Part shown: positions 41,233 through 49,135 of the stretch, one piece after another | Numbering within the stretch: the stretch's first letter is position 1 | How the letters are laid out: every line of letters begins with the position of its first letter | Assembly: GCF_002091755.1 (NCBI RefSeq) | Contig: NZ_BDAI01000006.1 | Coordinates: 200,996 to 264,995, forward strand | Reading direction: 5' to 3' | Length of the DNA: 64,000 bases | Source: Pseudomonas nitroreducens NBRC 12694 | Lineage (GTDB): Bacteria; Pseudomonadota; Gammaproteobacteria; Pseudomonadales; Pseudomonadaceae | Position numbers and translations under genes: made by a program | Notes under the pieces: model-generated | What the model was told of the DNA's origin: nothing | Database searches by the model: none | The model's input: the letters and a program-made list of their open reading frames with translations, nothing else

Positions 41233-42314
41233 GACTCAATATCGTCCCAAGTGTATCTAACCTTCAGTTTATTAAAGTGATTATTCTCAGCCCGATTAAA
41301 GTACTGCAACTGGCCTAAAACCACGCCCGGAGATATACCAATCTTCTTTGAGAATCTTAGGATGCTTTTATAACTCAAATCCAGCTCGAACAGCTCGTTT
41401 CTGTACTCTTCAGGAACGAGCAGATTTGATGCATATTCGTTCGCTTCGATCTCTTGCCTTCCATGATCAAACTGCTCTCCCTCTATGAAAACCGAAGTCT
41501 CACCATGGAGTATTAAATGAGCCGACTCATGAAAGAATGTAAACCAGAAGTGGTCATCAGATAAATATCTAAAGCTAAGCAGCAGCATAGCCTTATCAGA
41601 TGACAAGAATCTTGTTGCACCACTTGCTCGACACCCATCAGGAGCTCTGGCTACAACAACGGCAACCCCACACTCCGAACAAATTTCTTTTAACTTCGGA
41701 ATAAAGACTGACGGTCGCCCTTCCTTTGTTAAATCTCTAACCGAGCTTAAAGACGAAATAAACTTATTTCTATCCCAAGGAGCACAGCTAACGCTTTCTG
41801 CGCTTACCTCCCCCTGTCTCAGCCAAGCAGACGCAGCCCCCACACTTTGGGCGAAAGTAGCAGAAGTTCTAAATCGTGCCTCTCCAAAAACGGATGCACT
41901 TTGCCTCTCCCACCCAGAAATATCCGGAACTCCAAAAAAATCTAGGCAACTTAAAAGATTTTTTGAACAGCTTTTGGACTTGGGAATCCATCCATATTTC
42001 TGCATGCTAGAAATTGGAATTACTTTGAGCCAATCAGTCTCGTCTTCAGTTAGATCTCTATAAATTCTTGTTAGATCCTCTCGATATTGTCTCTCGCGAT
42101 TTATCCAAAAATCCGCATTCGGCCCTAAAATCTCAGAAAGCTGACATGCCAAACTTTCAGTTATCTCGAAATCGCCAGCCAGAAGGGACTCTGCACAGTC
42201 AATATCTAGACCAACTTGATCAGCGAAAATTTGCTTAGGAATCTCTCGATCGCAGAGAATATCAAGAATGGTTTCTCCAGGAGAAGAAACCCAACTTACT
42301 TGAAAATTACTCAT
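41229..42314 (-). CDS. higA: HigA-type antitoxin fused to ImmA/IrrE metallopeptidase
   Basis: 361 aa from the ATG at 42314. The N-terminal ~100 residues are an XRE-type helix-turn-helix of the HigA/VapI branch (GETILDILCDREIPKQIFAD, then ILGPNADFWINRERQY). The C-terminal half is an ImmA/IrrE zinc peptidase with HESAH (about residues 262-266) and the following ILHG and EANEYASNLLVPEE motifs. Such fusions act as antitoxin or stress repressor, with the peptidase possibly sensing or removing repressors. It overlaps the toxin gene upstream by 8 bp; toxin-first order is typical of higBA. Confidence 0.82.
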   Translation of the reverse strand: MSNFQVSWVSSPGETILDILCDREIPKQIFADQVGLDIDCAESLLAGDFEITESLACQLSEILGPNADFWINRERQYREDLTRIYRDLTEDETDWLKVIPISSMQKYGWIPKSKSCSKNLLSCLDFFGVPDISGWERQSASVFGEARFRTSATFAQSVGAASAWLRQGEVSAESVSCAPWDRNKFISSLSSVRDLTKEGRPSVFIPKLKEICSECGVAVVVARAPDGCRASGATRFLSSDKAMLLLSFRYLSDDHFWFTFFHESAHLILHGETSVFIEGEQFDHGRQEIEANEYASNLLVPEEYRNELFELDLSYKSILRFSKKIGISPGVVLGQLQYFNRAENNHFNKLKVRYTWDDIES

Positions 42315-42654
42315 TGCTCGCTCCAATCTTCAGCAATTTAACCCTAGAGACATAGTCCCAATCTACACCACCAGATGTTAGAACAGGAATTTCTCGATGA
42401 ACGGCGCTGAATAACAAGTGATATCCATCACAAAGATTAACTAATACAATTCCTGGCGGATTGCTCTCTATTTCACGAGGTTTTCCGACAGGAAGATGCA
42501 GAATATGGGAAGCTGCGCGGATATCAGCAAGACGCCGAAAGAGCACATTCGCCACATTGCGGGGCAGCTCTCTATAGGCAACAACGTCACTACGACAGAG
42601 TTCGCTTAATTGCTCAGTTTCGAAAGCTAGCTCCATGAGATTCGCTTCGTCCAT
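42307..42654 (-). CDS. higB: HigB/RelE-fold toxin
   Basis: 115 aa. VANVLFRRLADIRAASHILH, then LPVGKPREI, VNLCDGYHLLFSAVH and DWDYVSRVKLLKIG match the HigB-like branch of the RelE/ParE superfamily that partners XRE-ImmA antitoxins. It would be a ribosome-dependent mRNA endonuclease, though catalytic residues cannot be assigned by eye. Overlaps higA. Role: addiction module stabilising the prophage, or abortive defence. Confidence 0.72.
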   Translation of the reverse strand: MDEANLMELAFETEQLSELCRSDVVAYRELPRNVANVLFRRLADIRAASHILHLPVGKPREIESNPPGIVLVNLCDGYHLLFSAVHREIPVLTSGGVDWDYVSRVKLLKIGASNE

Positions 42655-42957
42655 GTGAATTCGGCGCTACTACCAACCCCGCGCCATGCGATCCCTTCAA
42701 TTCTACACCAGCAGTACGGTTTTTTCTTGCCGCTTCCGACCAAGGTAAGGGGTTTTTCCCCATTCGTACGGACAAATCGGCAGTAGCAGAATCGCGCTAG
42801 CACTTTTTCTATAGCCATCTTCCCACCGGCCTCCACACTAGAGTTTGGGCCCTCTCCAACGCGAACCAACGCAGCCACACGCAGCCACACGCAGCCACAC
42901 GCAGCGTGCAGCGGTTCTGACGCTTCTGAAGGCGTCGAATACGATTCATATCGAGCG
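42655..42957. other. Non-coding stretch with 10-bp tandem repeat
   Basis: Contains the higBA upstream region and three exact copies of GCAGCCACAC (42871-42900) followed by a fourth partial GCAG. The 87-codon minus-strand frame across it (42627-42890) lacks a credible start and was not accepted as a gene. Confidence 0.5.
42871..42904. repeat. Short tandem repeat (GCAGCCACAC)n
   Basis: Three perfect copies plus GCAG. Period 10 bp, near one helical turn. No spacer, so not CRISPR. Confidence 0.85.
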
Positions 42958-43734
42958 CTATCCCATCGGGCTAAACGAGCTTTCCGCTGTGCAGTAGCGC
43001 TCCTTCATCTGATAGCTCCAATCCGAGCGATCTCGGCCAGCACGAGCGGTCCAGGCGCGGCATTGCTCACGAAAATGTAACTTTGCCCCTTTCCGGCACT
43101 CCCGATACTCAACCGAGCCCCACCCTTGGTTCCGGCAGACAGATCCACCGTCAATTACGTTGTTAACAACCACCCACTCAGCCTGATAGCTGCTGCCGCC
43201 GTCCCAGCTCTTTATCCACTGTGAATCACGCTCCTGGGTGTGATTTTGAGTAGTGCCTTGCCGAGCTATTCGCTGGTCCCGATCAGCCTGAAACTGCGCT
43301 AGGTATTCCTGAGAGACCATTCCTTGGGGCTCAGACGCTACCTGCGGAGTACGGACGCGCGGTAGCTCGCCGCCGCTCTGGCAACGAATCACGTTTTCAT
43401 CAATGGCATTGCCGCCGTTTAGGCAATCGCGCAGCGAGCGGCGACTTGAGGCTTCTGGCGCGGTTAGGCGATGGGCGATTTCAGGAGGAGGTGCAGGAAG
43501 ATCCTGAGGGCCTTCAGCAATCGGAACACTGCCTTCGACAGGCGCGGAGGCAGACAGATGATCTACGAGAGAACGGAGCGAGGGCCAAGTCAGCGCTAGC
43601 ACCGTGAGCAGTATCATGCCGCCAAACAAGTGCAGAGCGTTCCAACGGAAGGCCTTGCGCCGTTTCCGGGTTATCCCCTCTCGCTGACGCTCACTACTCT
43701 CGCGACGCATCCATTCGCGATCATCCAGTCCCAT
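42958..43734 (-). CDS. Membrane-anchored protein of unknown function, near attR
   Basis: 258 aa from the ATG at 43734 (GGAAGGA upstream). It has a basic cytosolic N-terminus (ERQREGITRKRRKAFRW), one helix (ALHLFGGMILLTVLALTW) and a periplasmic part of about 200 residues with several cysteines (DCLNGG, IRCQSGG, SVCRNQGWG, YRECRKGAK, EQCRAW, RYCTAE), which could form disulfides. GC content is higher than the neighbouring cargo. Last gene before attR. It might modify the host surface, but nothing is proven. Confidence 0.6.
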   Translation of the reverse strand: MGLDDREWMRRESSERQREGITRKRRKAFRWNALHLFGGMILLTVLALTWPSLRSLVDHLSASAPVEGSVPIAEGPQDLPAPPPEIAHRLTAPEASSRRSLRDCLNGGNAIDENVIRCQSGGELPRVRTPQVASEPQGMVSQEYLAQFQADRDQRIARQGTTQNHTQERDSQWIKSWDGGSSYQAEWVVVNNVIDGGSVCRNQGWGSVEYRECRKGAKLHFREQCRAWTARAGRDRSDWSYQMKERYCTAESSFSPMG

Positions 43735-43927
43735 GGTCCTTCCCTGCGTGCATCCGTACATGGCATGTGGCCATGTCGAAGCTAGCGCGAGACGCTATTA
43801 CCCGTAAAGACTCTAGGGTGACTACATAAGGCCAATTGTCAGAAACAGCCTGTTGAAGTGAGGTTTTGTCGCCTTTGAAAGGCCCGGTTTACAGGGCTTC
43901 GGGGTAGCGCAGGGTAGCTCTCATGCG

Positions 43928-43975
43928 ATTCATAATGCTGATGTCCCAGGTTCAAGTCCCGGTGTAGCCACCATA
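43928..43975. repeat. attR, 48-bp direct repeat (3' tRNA-Met fragment)
   Basis: Exact copy of 27661-27708. It holds the 3' half of tRNA-Met without the D-arm and acceptor 5' strand, so it is not a functional tRNA. Confidence 0.95.
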
Positions 43976-43981
43976 TAAAAG

Positions 43982-44014
43982 AAGGGGTTTAGCGAAAGCT
44001 AAACCCCTTTTTAT
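43982..44014 (+). terminator. Original tRNA-Met terminator, displaced by prophage
   Basis: AAGGGGTTTAGC-GAAA-GCTAAACCCCTT then TTTATTT. Same loop and inner stem as the phage copy at 27714. Confidence 0.85.
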
Positions 44015-44043
44015 TTGTCTGCGAAAAGTCATTCTTTCCCCGA

Positions 44044-44736
44044 CTACTCAGCCTCGGCCAGCAAGCCATCCCCATCATTCCGCGTGTCATTTACCCGCAA
44101 GGAAACCCGGTGTCCCGCAAAGTCCTCCCGCGCGTGACGAATCAGGTCGTCGACCGCCTCGTTACAGGTGGCAGTAGACAGCCATTCCTCGGAGCTCTCC
44201 AGCGCCAGCACCACAGGCATGCGATGGTGGATGTTCTCGATGCTCGGCGCAGCGGATTTGGTGAGTAGGGCGCAAGAGAGGACCGGCTCTCCATTGGGGC
44301 TCATCCACAGGGACCAGAGGCCCGCGATGGCGATGATGGGGTCGGTGTCGCTGTGGATGAAGTAAGGCTGGTGGACTTGCCGGCCCGCCGGGTTGCGCAG
44401 ATTTTCCTTCTCGTTCCACTCATACCAGCCCAGCGCGGGCATCAGGCAGCGAGTGCTGCGCAGGGCGTGCCGCCAGAGGGGTTTGCCTGCAGCTTCTTCG
44501 CTGCGGGCGTTGAAGGAGAAGCGTGGCGGAGTGGAGTCCTTCCACCAGTTGGGGATCAGTCCCCAGCGGGCGGGCAGCAGTTCGAGCTGGCCGCTTTCGT
44601 TGTGGCGCAGGATGGGGACGGTCATGGTCGGGGCGACGTTGTAGCAGGCCTCCAACCAGCGCGGCGGTGTGCGCGCACCGATGTGCCAGTAGCGCTCGAT
44701 GGCGGCCTCTTCAGGACTGACGTAGCGTCCGCACAT
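44044..44736 (-). CDS. SRAP-domain protein (YedK/HMCES)
   Basis: 230 aa. After removal of Met1, Cys2 (MCGRYVSPEEA) becomes the catalytic thiol that makes a thiazolidine crosslink to abasic sites in ssDNA, protecting them. The start at 44736 is therefore fixed; three upstream codons are not used. Other active-site parts: YNVAPT (Asn), LGWYEW (Glu), HHRMPV (His). It adjoins the prophage but is a common host gene with host-like GC content. Confidence 0.93.
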   Translation of the reverse strand: MCGRYVSPEEAAIERYWHIGARTPPRWLEACYNVAPTMTVPILRHNESGQLELLPARWGLIPNWWKDSTPPRFSFNARSEEAAGKPLWRHALRSTRCLMPALGWYEWNEKENLRNPAGRQVHQPYFIHSDTDPIIAIAGLWSLWMSPNGEPVLSCALLTKSAAPSIENIHHRMPVVLALESSEEWLSTATCNEAVDDLIRHAREDFAGHRVSLRVNDTRNDGDGLLAEAE

Positions 44737-44821
44737 GCTGCGCACCTCAGGAGAGTGGTGCTTTCAGCGTAGTTCGGGCCGATAGTCAGCGAGGGTCACC
44801 GCGACCGGCAAGATCGCTCAA

Positions 44822-45823
44822 TCAGCCCAACCGCTCCAACACACCCTGCCCAATCACCCGCGTCGTTTCGATCCCGAAGTCCACACTCCCCTCCTCCCGC
44901 AGGAATGCATCCACCGCGTCATCGATGCGATCAGCCAGTTCCGGTAACTGCCAGTAATGTCGCAGCAACATGCCGGCACTGAGGATGGCCGCGAGCGGGT
45001 TGGCGCGGCCAGTGCCGGTGATGTCCGGGGCGCTGCCGTGGACGGGTTCGGCCAGGGCGATGCCGGCGCCAAGGTTGAGCGAAGGTGCAAGGCCCAGGCC
45101 GCCGCCCCAGTGGCTGGCGAGGTCGGAGAGGATGTCGCCGAAGAGGTTGGTGGTGACGATGAGGTCGAAAGACTCCGGGCGTTCGACCAGTTGCAGGGCG
45201 GCTACATCGACCAGGCGTTCGTCGAGTAGGTCGCTCCAGCCATCTTCGGCCAACCGGTCGCGGCAGGTATCGCGGAACAGGCCGCAGGTGAGCGGCAGGA
45301 CGTTGGCCTTGTGCACGAGGGTGATGCGCCGTGCGTGGCGCAGGCGAGCAAGCTCCGCGGCGCCAGCGGCGAGGCGTTCGCAGGCGGTGCGGCTGATGAC
45401 TCGTTCGGCGATGGCGACGCCTTCCGCCTCCCAGTGCTCACGGCCGCTGTAGAGGCCTTCGCTGTTCTCCCGCAGGACCAGCAAGTCGATGCCTGCGCGC
45501 GGCGAGACGACTGGGCGCGAGCGTACGGGGCGCAGGTTGAGGTTCAGCGCCAGCGTCTGGCGCAGGCTGAGGATGGCGCTGCGGTAGCCTTCGACCTTGT
45601 GGCTGGGCGAGGAAACGGCGCCGAACAATCCGGCACCGCAGGCGCGCAGGCGGTCATAGGTAGTGTCGGGCACCGAAGTGCCGTGGCGCTGGAAGCAGTC
45701 CCAGCCGGCTTCGGCCTCTTCTATCTGCAGATCGGGCAGCAGGCGGTGCAGGGCTTCCACGGCGACGGGCACGACCTCGCGGCCGATGCCGTCACCGGGA
45801 ATGACGCAAAGACGTCGGCTCAA
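44822..45823 (-). CDS. Isocitrate/isopropylmalate dehydrogenase family protein
   Basis: 333-aa NAD(P)-dependent beta-decarboxylating dehydrogenase. It seems to start at a TTG (45823) overlapping the carbonic anhydrase stop as TTGA (SRRLCVIPGDGIGREVVP). Family features: RENSEGLYSGREHW, HKANVLPLTCGLF, and the metal-binding FGDILSDLASHWGGGLGLA. The nucleotide site is GSAPDITGTGRANP. The branch (isopropylmalate, tartrate or homoisocitrate) cannot be chosen by eye. A frame that runs further upstream to 46351 is antisense-phase noise inside the carbonic anhydrase gene. Confidence 0.85.
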   Translation of the reverse strand: MSRRLCVIPGDGIGREVVPVAVEALHRLLPDLQIEEAEAGWDCFQRHGTSVPDTTYDRLRACGAGLFGAVSSPSHKVEGYRSAILSLRQTLALNLNLRPVRSRPVVSPRAGIDLLVLRENSEGLYSGREHWEAEGVAIAERVISRTACERLAAGAAELARLRHARRITLVHKANVLPLTCGLFRDTCRDRLAEDGWSDLLDERLVDVAALQLVERPESFDLIVTTNLFGDILSDLASHWGGGLGLAPSLNLGAGIALAEPVHGSAPDITGTGRANPLAAILSAGMLLRHYWQLPELADRIDDAVDAFLREEGSVDFGIETTRVIGQGVLERLG

Positions 45824-46464
45824 GTCTGACCGAGCGGGCGCAGGCGGTATTGCGGCGGCAGTTGGTCGAGGCCGCTGACGGTGACGTTGAGGTCCTTCCA
45901 GATACCGTCCTTGATCCCGTAGATGCAGCCGTGCACGGAGAGCTTCTGGCCACGGTGCCAGGCGTTCTGGACGATGCTGGTGTGGCTGACGTTGGCGACC
46001 TGCTGGATGACGTTGAGCTCGCAGAGACGGTCGACGCGCTCTTCTTCCTTCTCGAACTGGCCGAGGTGGTCGCGGTATTCGTAGGCGAGGTCGCGGATGG
46101 TGCGCAGCCAGCCGTCGATCAGGCCGAGCTGGGTGTGCTGCAGCGCGGCGCGCACGCCGCCGCAACCATAGTGACCGGTGACCAGGATGTGCTTGACCTT
46201 GAGCACGTCGACGGCGAACTGGATGACCGACAGGCAGTTGAGGTCGGTGTGCAGCACGACGTTGGCGACGTTGCGATGGACGAACAGGTCGCCCGGCAGC
46301 AGGCCGACGATCTGGTTCGACGGCACGCGTGCATCGGAGCAGCCGATCCACAGGTATTCGGGAGTCTGCTGGCGGGCCAGTTTGGCGAAGAACTCGGGGT
46401 CCTCCTCCTTGATGGCTTCGGCCCAGCGGGCGTTGTTGTCGAACAGTTCCTGCAGATCGCTCAT
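45820..46464 (-). CDS. Beta-carbonic anhydrase
   Basis: Interconverts CO2 and bicarbonate. 214 aa from the ATG at 46464 with GAGGAG upstream. Zinc ligands are in CSDARVPSN (Cys and the Asp-Arg dyad) and GHYGCGGVRAA (His, Cys). In the position of PA4676 of P. aeruginosa. Coupled to the dehydrogenase downstream. Confidence 0.95.
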   Translation of the reverse strand: MSDLQELFDNNARWAEAIKEEDPEFFAKLARQQTPEYLWIGCSDARVPSNQIVGLLPGDLFVHRNVANVVLHTDLNCLSVIQFAVDVLKVKHILVTGHYGCGGVRAALQHTQLGLIDGWLRTIRDLAYEYRDHLGQFEKEEERVDRLCELNVIQQVANVSHTSIVQNAWHRGQKLSVHGCIYGIKDGIWKDLNVTVSGLDQLPPQYRLRPLGQT

Positions 46465-46527
46465 GTCCGGCTCCTCATCATTGGCTGGCGGCACCTTACG
46501 CAGCGCGGGCGTGACTGACAAGCGGCA

Positions 46528-47772
46528 TCAGTGCACGGCGTTGAGCCGCCACCAGCGCGGTGGACGCGGCGCCTGCTGCAGCGCCAGCTGGTACCAGGCG
46601 TCATGCCAGGCCTGACCTTCGGCGGCGAGGCGCGGCCAGTCCAGCGTGCGCCGATCCAGGGCACTGAGCAACTCGGTTTCCAGCCAGCCGTGGCCGGCGC
46701 GCAAGGCATCGGCGAAACCGAGATCGGCCAGGGCGCGCTGGTGCACAGTCTCGAAGCGCCACCACAGCGAGTCCTCCACGGCGTCGGTTTCGAGACTGAG
46801 CAGACCTTCCCCGGCGCGCTCTTCGAAACCCAGCGGCTGGAACATGGACAGGCAGGGTGCAGATGTGCCGGTGGCGGCCAGGCGCGGAGATTCACCGTCG
46901 AGCCGGGCGATGAGGCTGGCGGTGGTCTGCGAGGGGCGCCAGAAGCTGCCGGCGTGCAGACAGATCTGCCGGTTGTCGTGCAGGTCGAAGCGATGCCCGC
47001 GGTGACCGTGGCTGCGCAGAGCGACAACCAGCGCCAGCCAGTCGACCTTCGCCGGGCAGTGGGCGAGAAAGTCTTCGTTGAGCTGGCGGCGCTGGTGGGC
47101 ACCGGCAACCCAGGGCAGCACGCGTCCATCAAAGGCGCGGGCGAAGTGGAAATCGCCGCGGCCATTCCAGCAGCCGAAGCGGCGCGCCTGGGTTTCCAGG
47201 TCAGGGCTGGCGAGATCATACTCGTGGCCGAGGCTCAGGGCATTGGAGATCGCCCAGCGCTCGACCTTCTTCGCCGCCCACAGGCGCCCGGCGGTTTCCA
47301 GCACCCAGGCTTCGTCGCGGTCGGCGATCAGGTAGCTGTTGTCGTAGCGCATGCGCTTGTTGCGATAGCCGGCAGGTCCTCCCTGCCCATGGCGCTCCAG
47401 CAGTCCGGTGATCACCGACAACGCCTCGCGGGCGCTGCTGCCGCGCTCCAGCCCCAGGCGCAGCAGGTCCATGCCGAGCAGGGCTTCGCCGTCGCGCTGG
47501 GTCAGTCTGGTGAACACGGCTTCGTTGCCGATGGCCACGCCCTTGTCGTTGACGCCCATCTCGGCGCCCCACAGCCAGGCCGGCTGGCTGAGGATGACGC
47601 CATGGCGATGGGAGGTCTGGGGGATCTCCAGATAGGTGGTGCGCACCTTGGCCGCGCTGTCGCCGCTCACAGCAGGCAGGCGGATCAGGCGTTGCGTTTC
47701 GGCAGGCTCGCGGTCGCTGTTCTTGGCGAACCAGGTGGCCCCGCCGCTACGCAATACCAAGGTGTCGCACAT
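46528..47772 (-). CDS. C69-family (secernin-like) peptidase
   Basis: 414-aa Ntn-hydrolase. The start at 47772 makes Cys2 (MCDTLVLRSGGATWFAKNSD) the N-terminal nucleophile after Met removal, as in dipeptidase A and secernin. MGVNDKGVAIGNEAVFTR and DNSYLIADRDEAWVLETAGR are further family blocks. It overlaps the upstream amine oxidase by 26 bp, suggesting a functional pair; substrate unknown. Confidence 0.85.
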   Translation of the reverse strand: MCDTLVLRSGGATWFAKNSDREPAETQRLIRLPAVSGDSAAKVRTTYLEIPQTSHRHGVILSQPAWLWGAEMGVNDKGVAIGNEAVFTRLTQRDGEALLGMDLLRLGLERGSSAREALSVITGLLERHGQGGPAGYRNKRMRYDNSYLIADRDEAWVLETAGRLWAAKKVERWAISNALSLGHEYDLASPDLETQARRFGCWNGRGDFHFARAFDGRVLPWVAGAHQRRQLNEDFLAHCPAKVDWLALVVALRSHGHRGHRFDLHDNRQICLHAGSFWRPSQTTASLIARLDGESPRLAATGTSAPCLSMFQPLGFEERAGEGLLSLETDAVEDSLWWRFETVHQRALADLGFADALRAGHGWLETELLSALDRRTLDWPRLAAEGQAWHDAWYQLALQQAPRPPRWWRLNAVH

Positions 47773-49135
47773 AGTCTTCCTCCCCGTGATCTTCCCGCGC
47801 GCCCAGCACTTCCCGCGCCGCACGCTCCCCGGCCTCTACGGCTCCGTCGAAATATCCCATCCAGCGCGTCGCCGTTTCTGTGCCGGCGAAGTGCAAACGC
47901 CCGTAGGGTTCGCGCAGGCGCGCCGCGCCGCTGCTCCACAGTCCCGGCGGGAACAGGGCGGCATAACAGCCCCGGGCGAAGGGTTCCTCGGCCCAGGATT
48001 TGTCCACGTAATCCTTCGGCTGGAGCGCCTGCTCGCCGAAGTAGCGGGCGAAGCACTCCAGCACCTGGCCGCGGCGCTCGTCAGCAAGCCGGGCGTTCCA
48101 CTGGCGCGCTTCGTCGCCTTCGATAAAGCCCAGCAGCACGCCGCGTCCGGAGTCGGGGACGCTATTGTCGAAGGTCAGGCGGACCGGGCCGATCTCGCTA
48201 GTGGCCTGGCCGGAGAGGCCCTTGTCGCGCCAGAACGGGGTGTCATAGAGCGCCATGCACTTGATCACCGAGCCCTGCGGCAGGCGTTGCAGCAACTGGT
48301 CGCGCCAGCTGGGCAGCAGCGGCTCCTGGGTGATCCGCAGCAGTTGGGTGGGCGGCACGGCGAAGATGACACGGGCGGCCTGGTGCGTACCGCGGTCGGT
48401 GATCAGCTCGACGCTGCTGCCGTTCTGCCGCACGGTGCGCACCGGCTCGCCGGTGATGACGTCTGCGATACGCTCGGCGAGTGTTTCGCTGATCCGCTGG
48501 GAGCCTCCGTGGATGCGGTCCTGCTGGGCGCCGCCCTCGACGCCCAGCAGGGTATCCAGGTTGGTGCCGCTGTGGATGTAGAACAGCACATGGAGGAACG
48601 AGAGGTCATGGGGGCTGGCGGCGAGCACGGCGCCGCTCATCAGCTCGAAGACCTTGCGCCCGGTGGCCGTGCGCACGTTGCGCCGCAGCCATTCGGCGAA
48701 GGTGAGGCTGTCCCAGAGCTCGGCCTTGGGGTGCAGGCTGGGGTCGCTCAGGGGGATTTCCCGTGCCATGCGGTCCAGGCGTACATGAGCCTGAAGGACA
48801 TCGAGCAGAACATAGGGAGGAAGCTTCGGAATAGCGCCGCGATAGGGCCGCAGGCGATTCCCGAAGAGAGTGAGGTTGTCGCCCTGGTTCCATTGCGGAT
48901 AGGTCGACAGGCCGAGTTCGGCCAGCAGGGAAAGGATGCGTTCCTGGGTAGGGCCGACCCACTGGCCGCCCACCTCGACCACCTCGCCGCTGGCGAAGCG
49001 ATGGTTGAGGGTGCGCCCACCGACGCGCTTGTTCGCTTCGATCACTTTGACCCGTTGCCCGGCTTGCGCCAGACGCCAGGCTGCGGTCAGCCCCGAAATA
49101 CCGGCGCCCACCACGATCACATCGCTGCGATTCAT
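47747..49135 (-). CDS. Flavin monoamine oxidase family protein
   Basis: 462-aa FAD enzyme. N-terminal VIVVGAGISGLTAAWRLAQA and GRTLNHRFASGEVVEVGGQW give the dinucleotide and GG motifs. The C-terminal FAD region contains LHFAGTETATRWMGYFDGAV, the region of the covalent-Cys site in mammalian MAO, but without the cysteine there. Likely oxidises an amine. Co-transcribed with the C69 peptidase; together they could process a peptide or amide-derived amine. Confidence 0.9.
   Translation of the reverse strand: MNRSDVIVVGAGISGLTAAWRLAQAGQRVKVIEANKRVGGRTLNHRFASGEVVEVGGQWVGPTQERILSLLAELGLSTYPQWNQGDNLTLFGNRLRPYRGAIPKLPPYVLLDVLQAHVRLDRMAREIPLSDPSLHPKAELWDSLTFAEWLRRNVRTATGRKVFELMSGAVLAASPHDLSFLHVLFYIHSGTNLDTLLGVEGGAQQDRIHGGSQRISETLAERIADVITGEPVRTVRQNGSSVELITDRGTHQAARVIFAVPPTQLLRITQEPLLPSWRDQLLQRLPQGSVIKCMALYDTPFWRDKGLSGQATSEIGPVRLTFDNSVPDSGRGVLLGFIEGDEARQWNARLADERRGQVLECFARYFGEQALQPKDYVDKSWAEEPFARGCYAALFPPGLWSSGAARLREPYGRLHFAGTETATRWMGYFDGAVEAGERAAREVLGAREDHGEEDYVRHLGIA

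Larger units (their letters stand above)
27661..43975. mobile_element. Pf-type filamentous phage (inovirus) prophage with cargo
   Basis: Bounded by a perfect 48-bp direct repeat: 27661-27708 inside tRNA-Met and 43928-43975. One phage-length unit is about 16.27 kb, larger than typical Pf phages. Core functions are all present: integrase, Xis-like protein, repressor, replication protein, ssDNA-binding protein, major coat, adsorption protein, pVI-like, Zot/pI-like. The coat and ssDNA-binding proteins closely match Pf1 as I remember them, and the 430-aa replication and 428-aa Zot-like proteins match Pf1 ORF430 and ORF424 in size and order. Cargo occupies both ends (27.76-29.79 kb and 38.1-43.7 kb). 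Excision and virion production are not shown by sequence alone. Confidence 0.95.
43735..44043. other. attR-side non-coding region
   Basis: Contains GTGACTAC (43818), a possible integrase arm site also found twice near attL, the attR repeat, and the host tRNA-Met terminator. No gene seen. Confidence 0.6.

Noticed and set aside
42627..42890. 87-codon minus-strand frame upstream of higB
   Set aside because: It crosses the tandem repeat and the higB start, has no credible ribosome site and no recognised similarity; possibly a decayed gene end but unsupported.
42871..42904. Possible CRISPR array
   Set aside because: Repeats are 10 bp and contiguous with no spacers.
43928..43975. Second tRNA-Met gene
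   Set aside because: Only the 3' half is present; no D-arm or 5' acceptor strand. It is attR.
46531..48126. 531-codon plus-strand frame
   Set aside because: Antisense of the C69 peptidase gene, no ribosome site.
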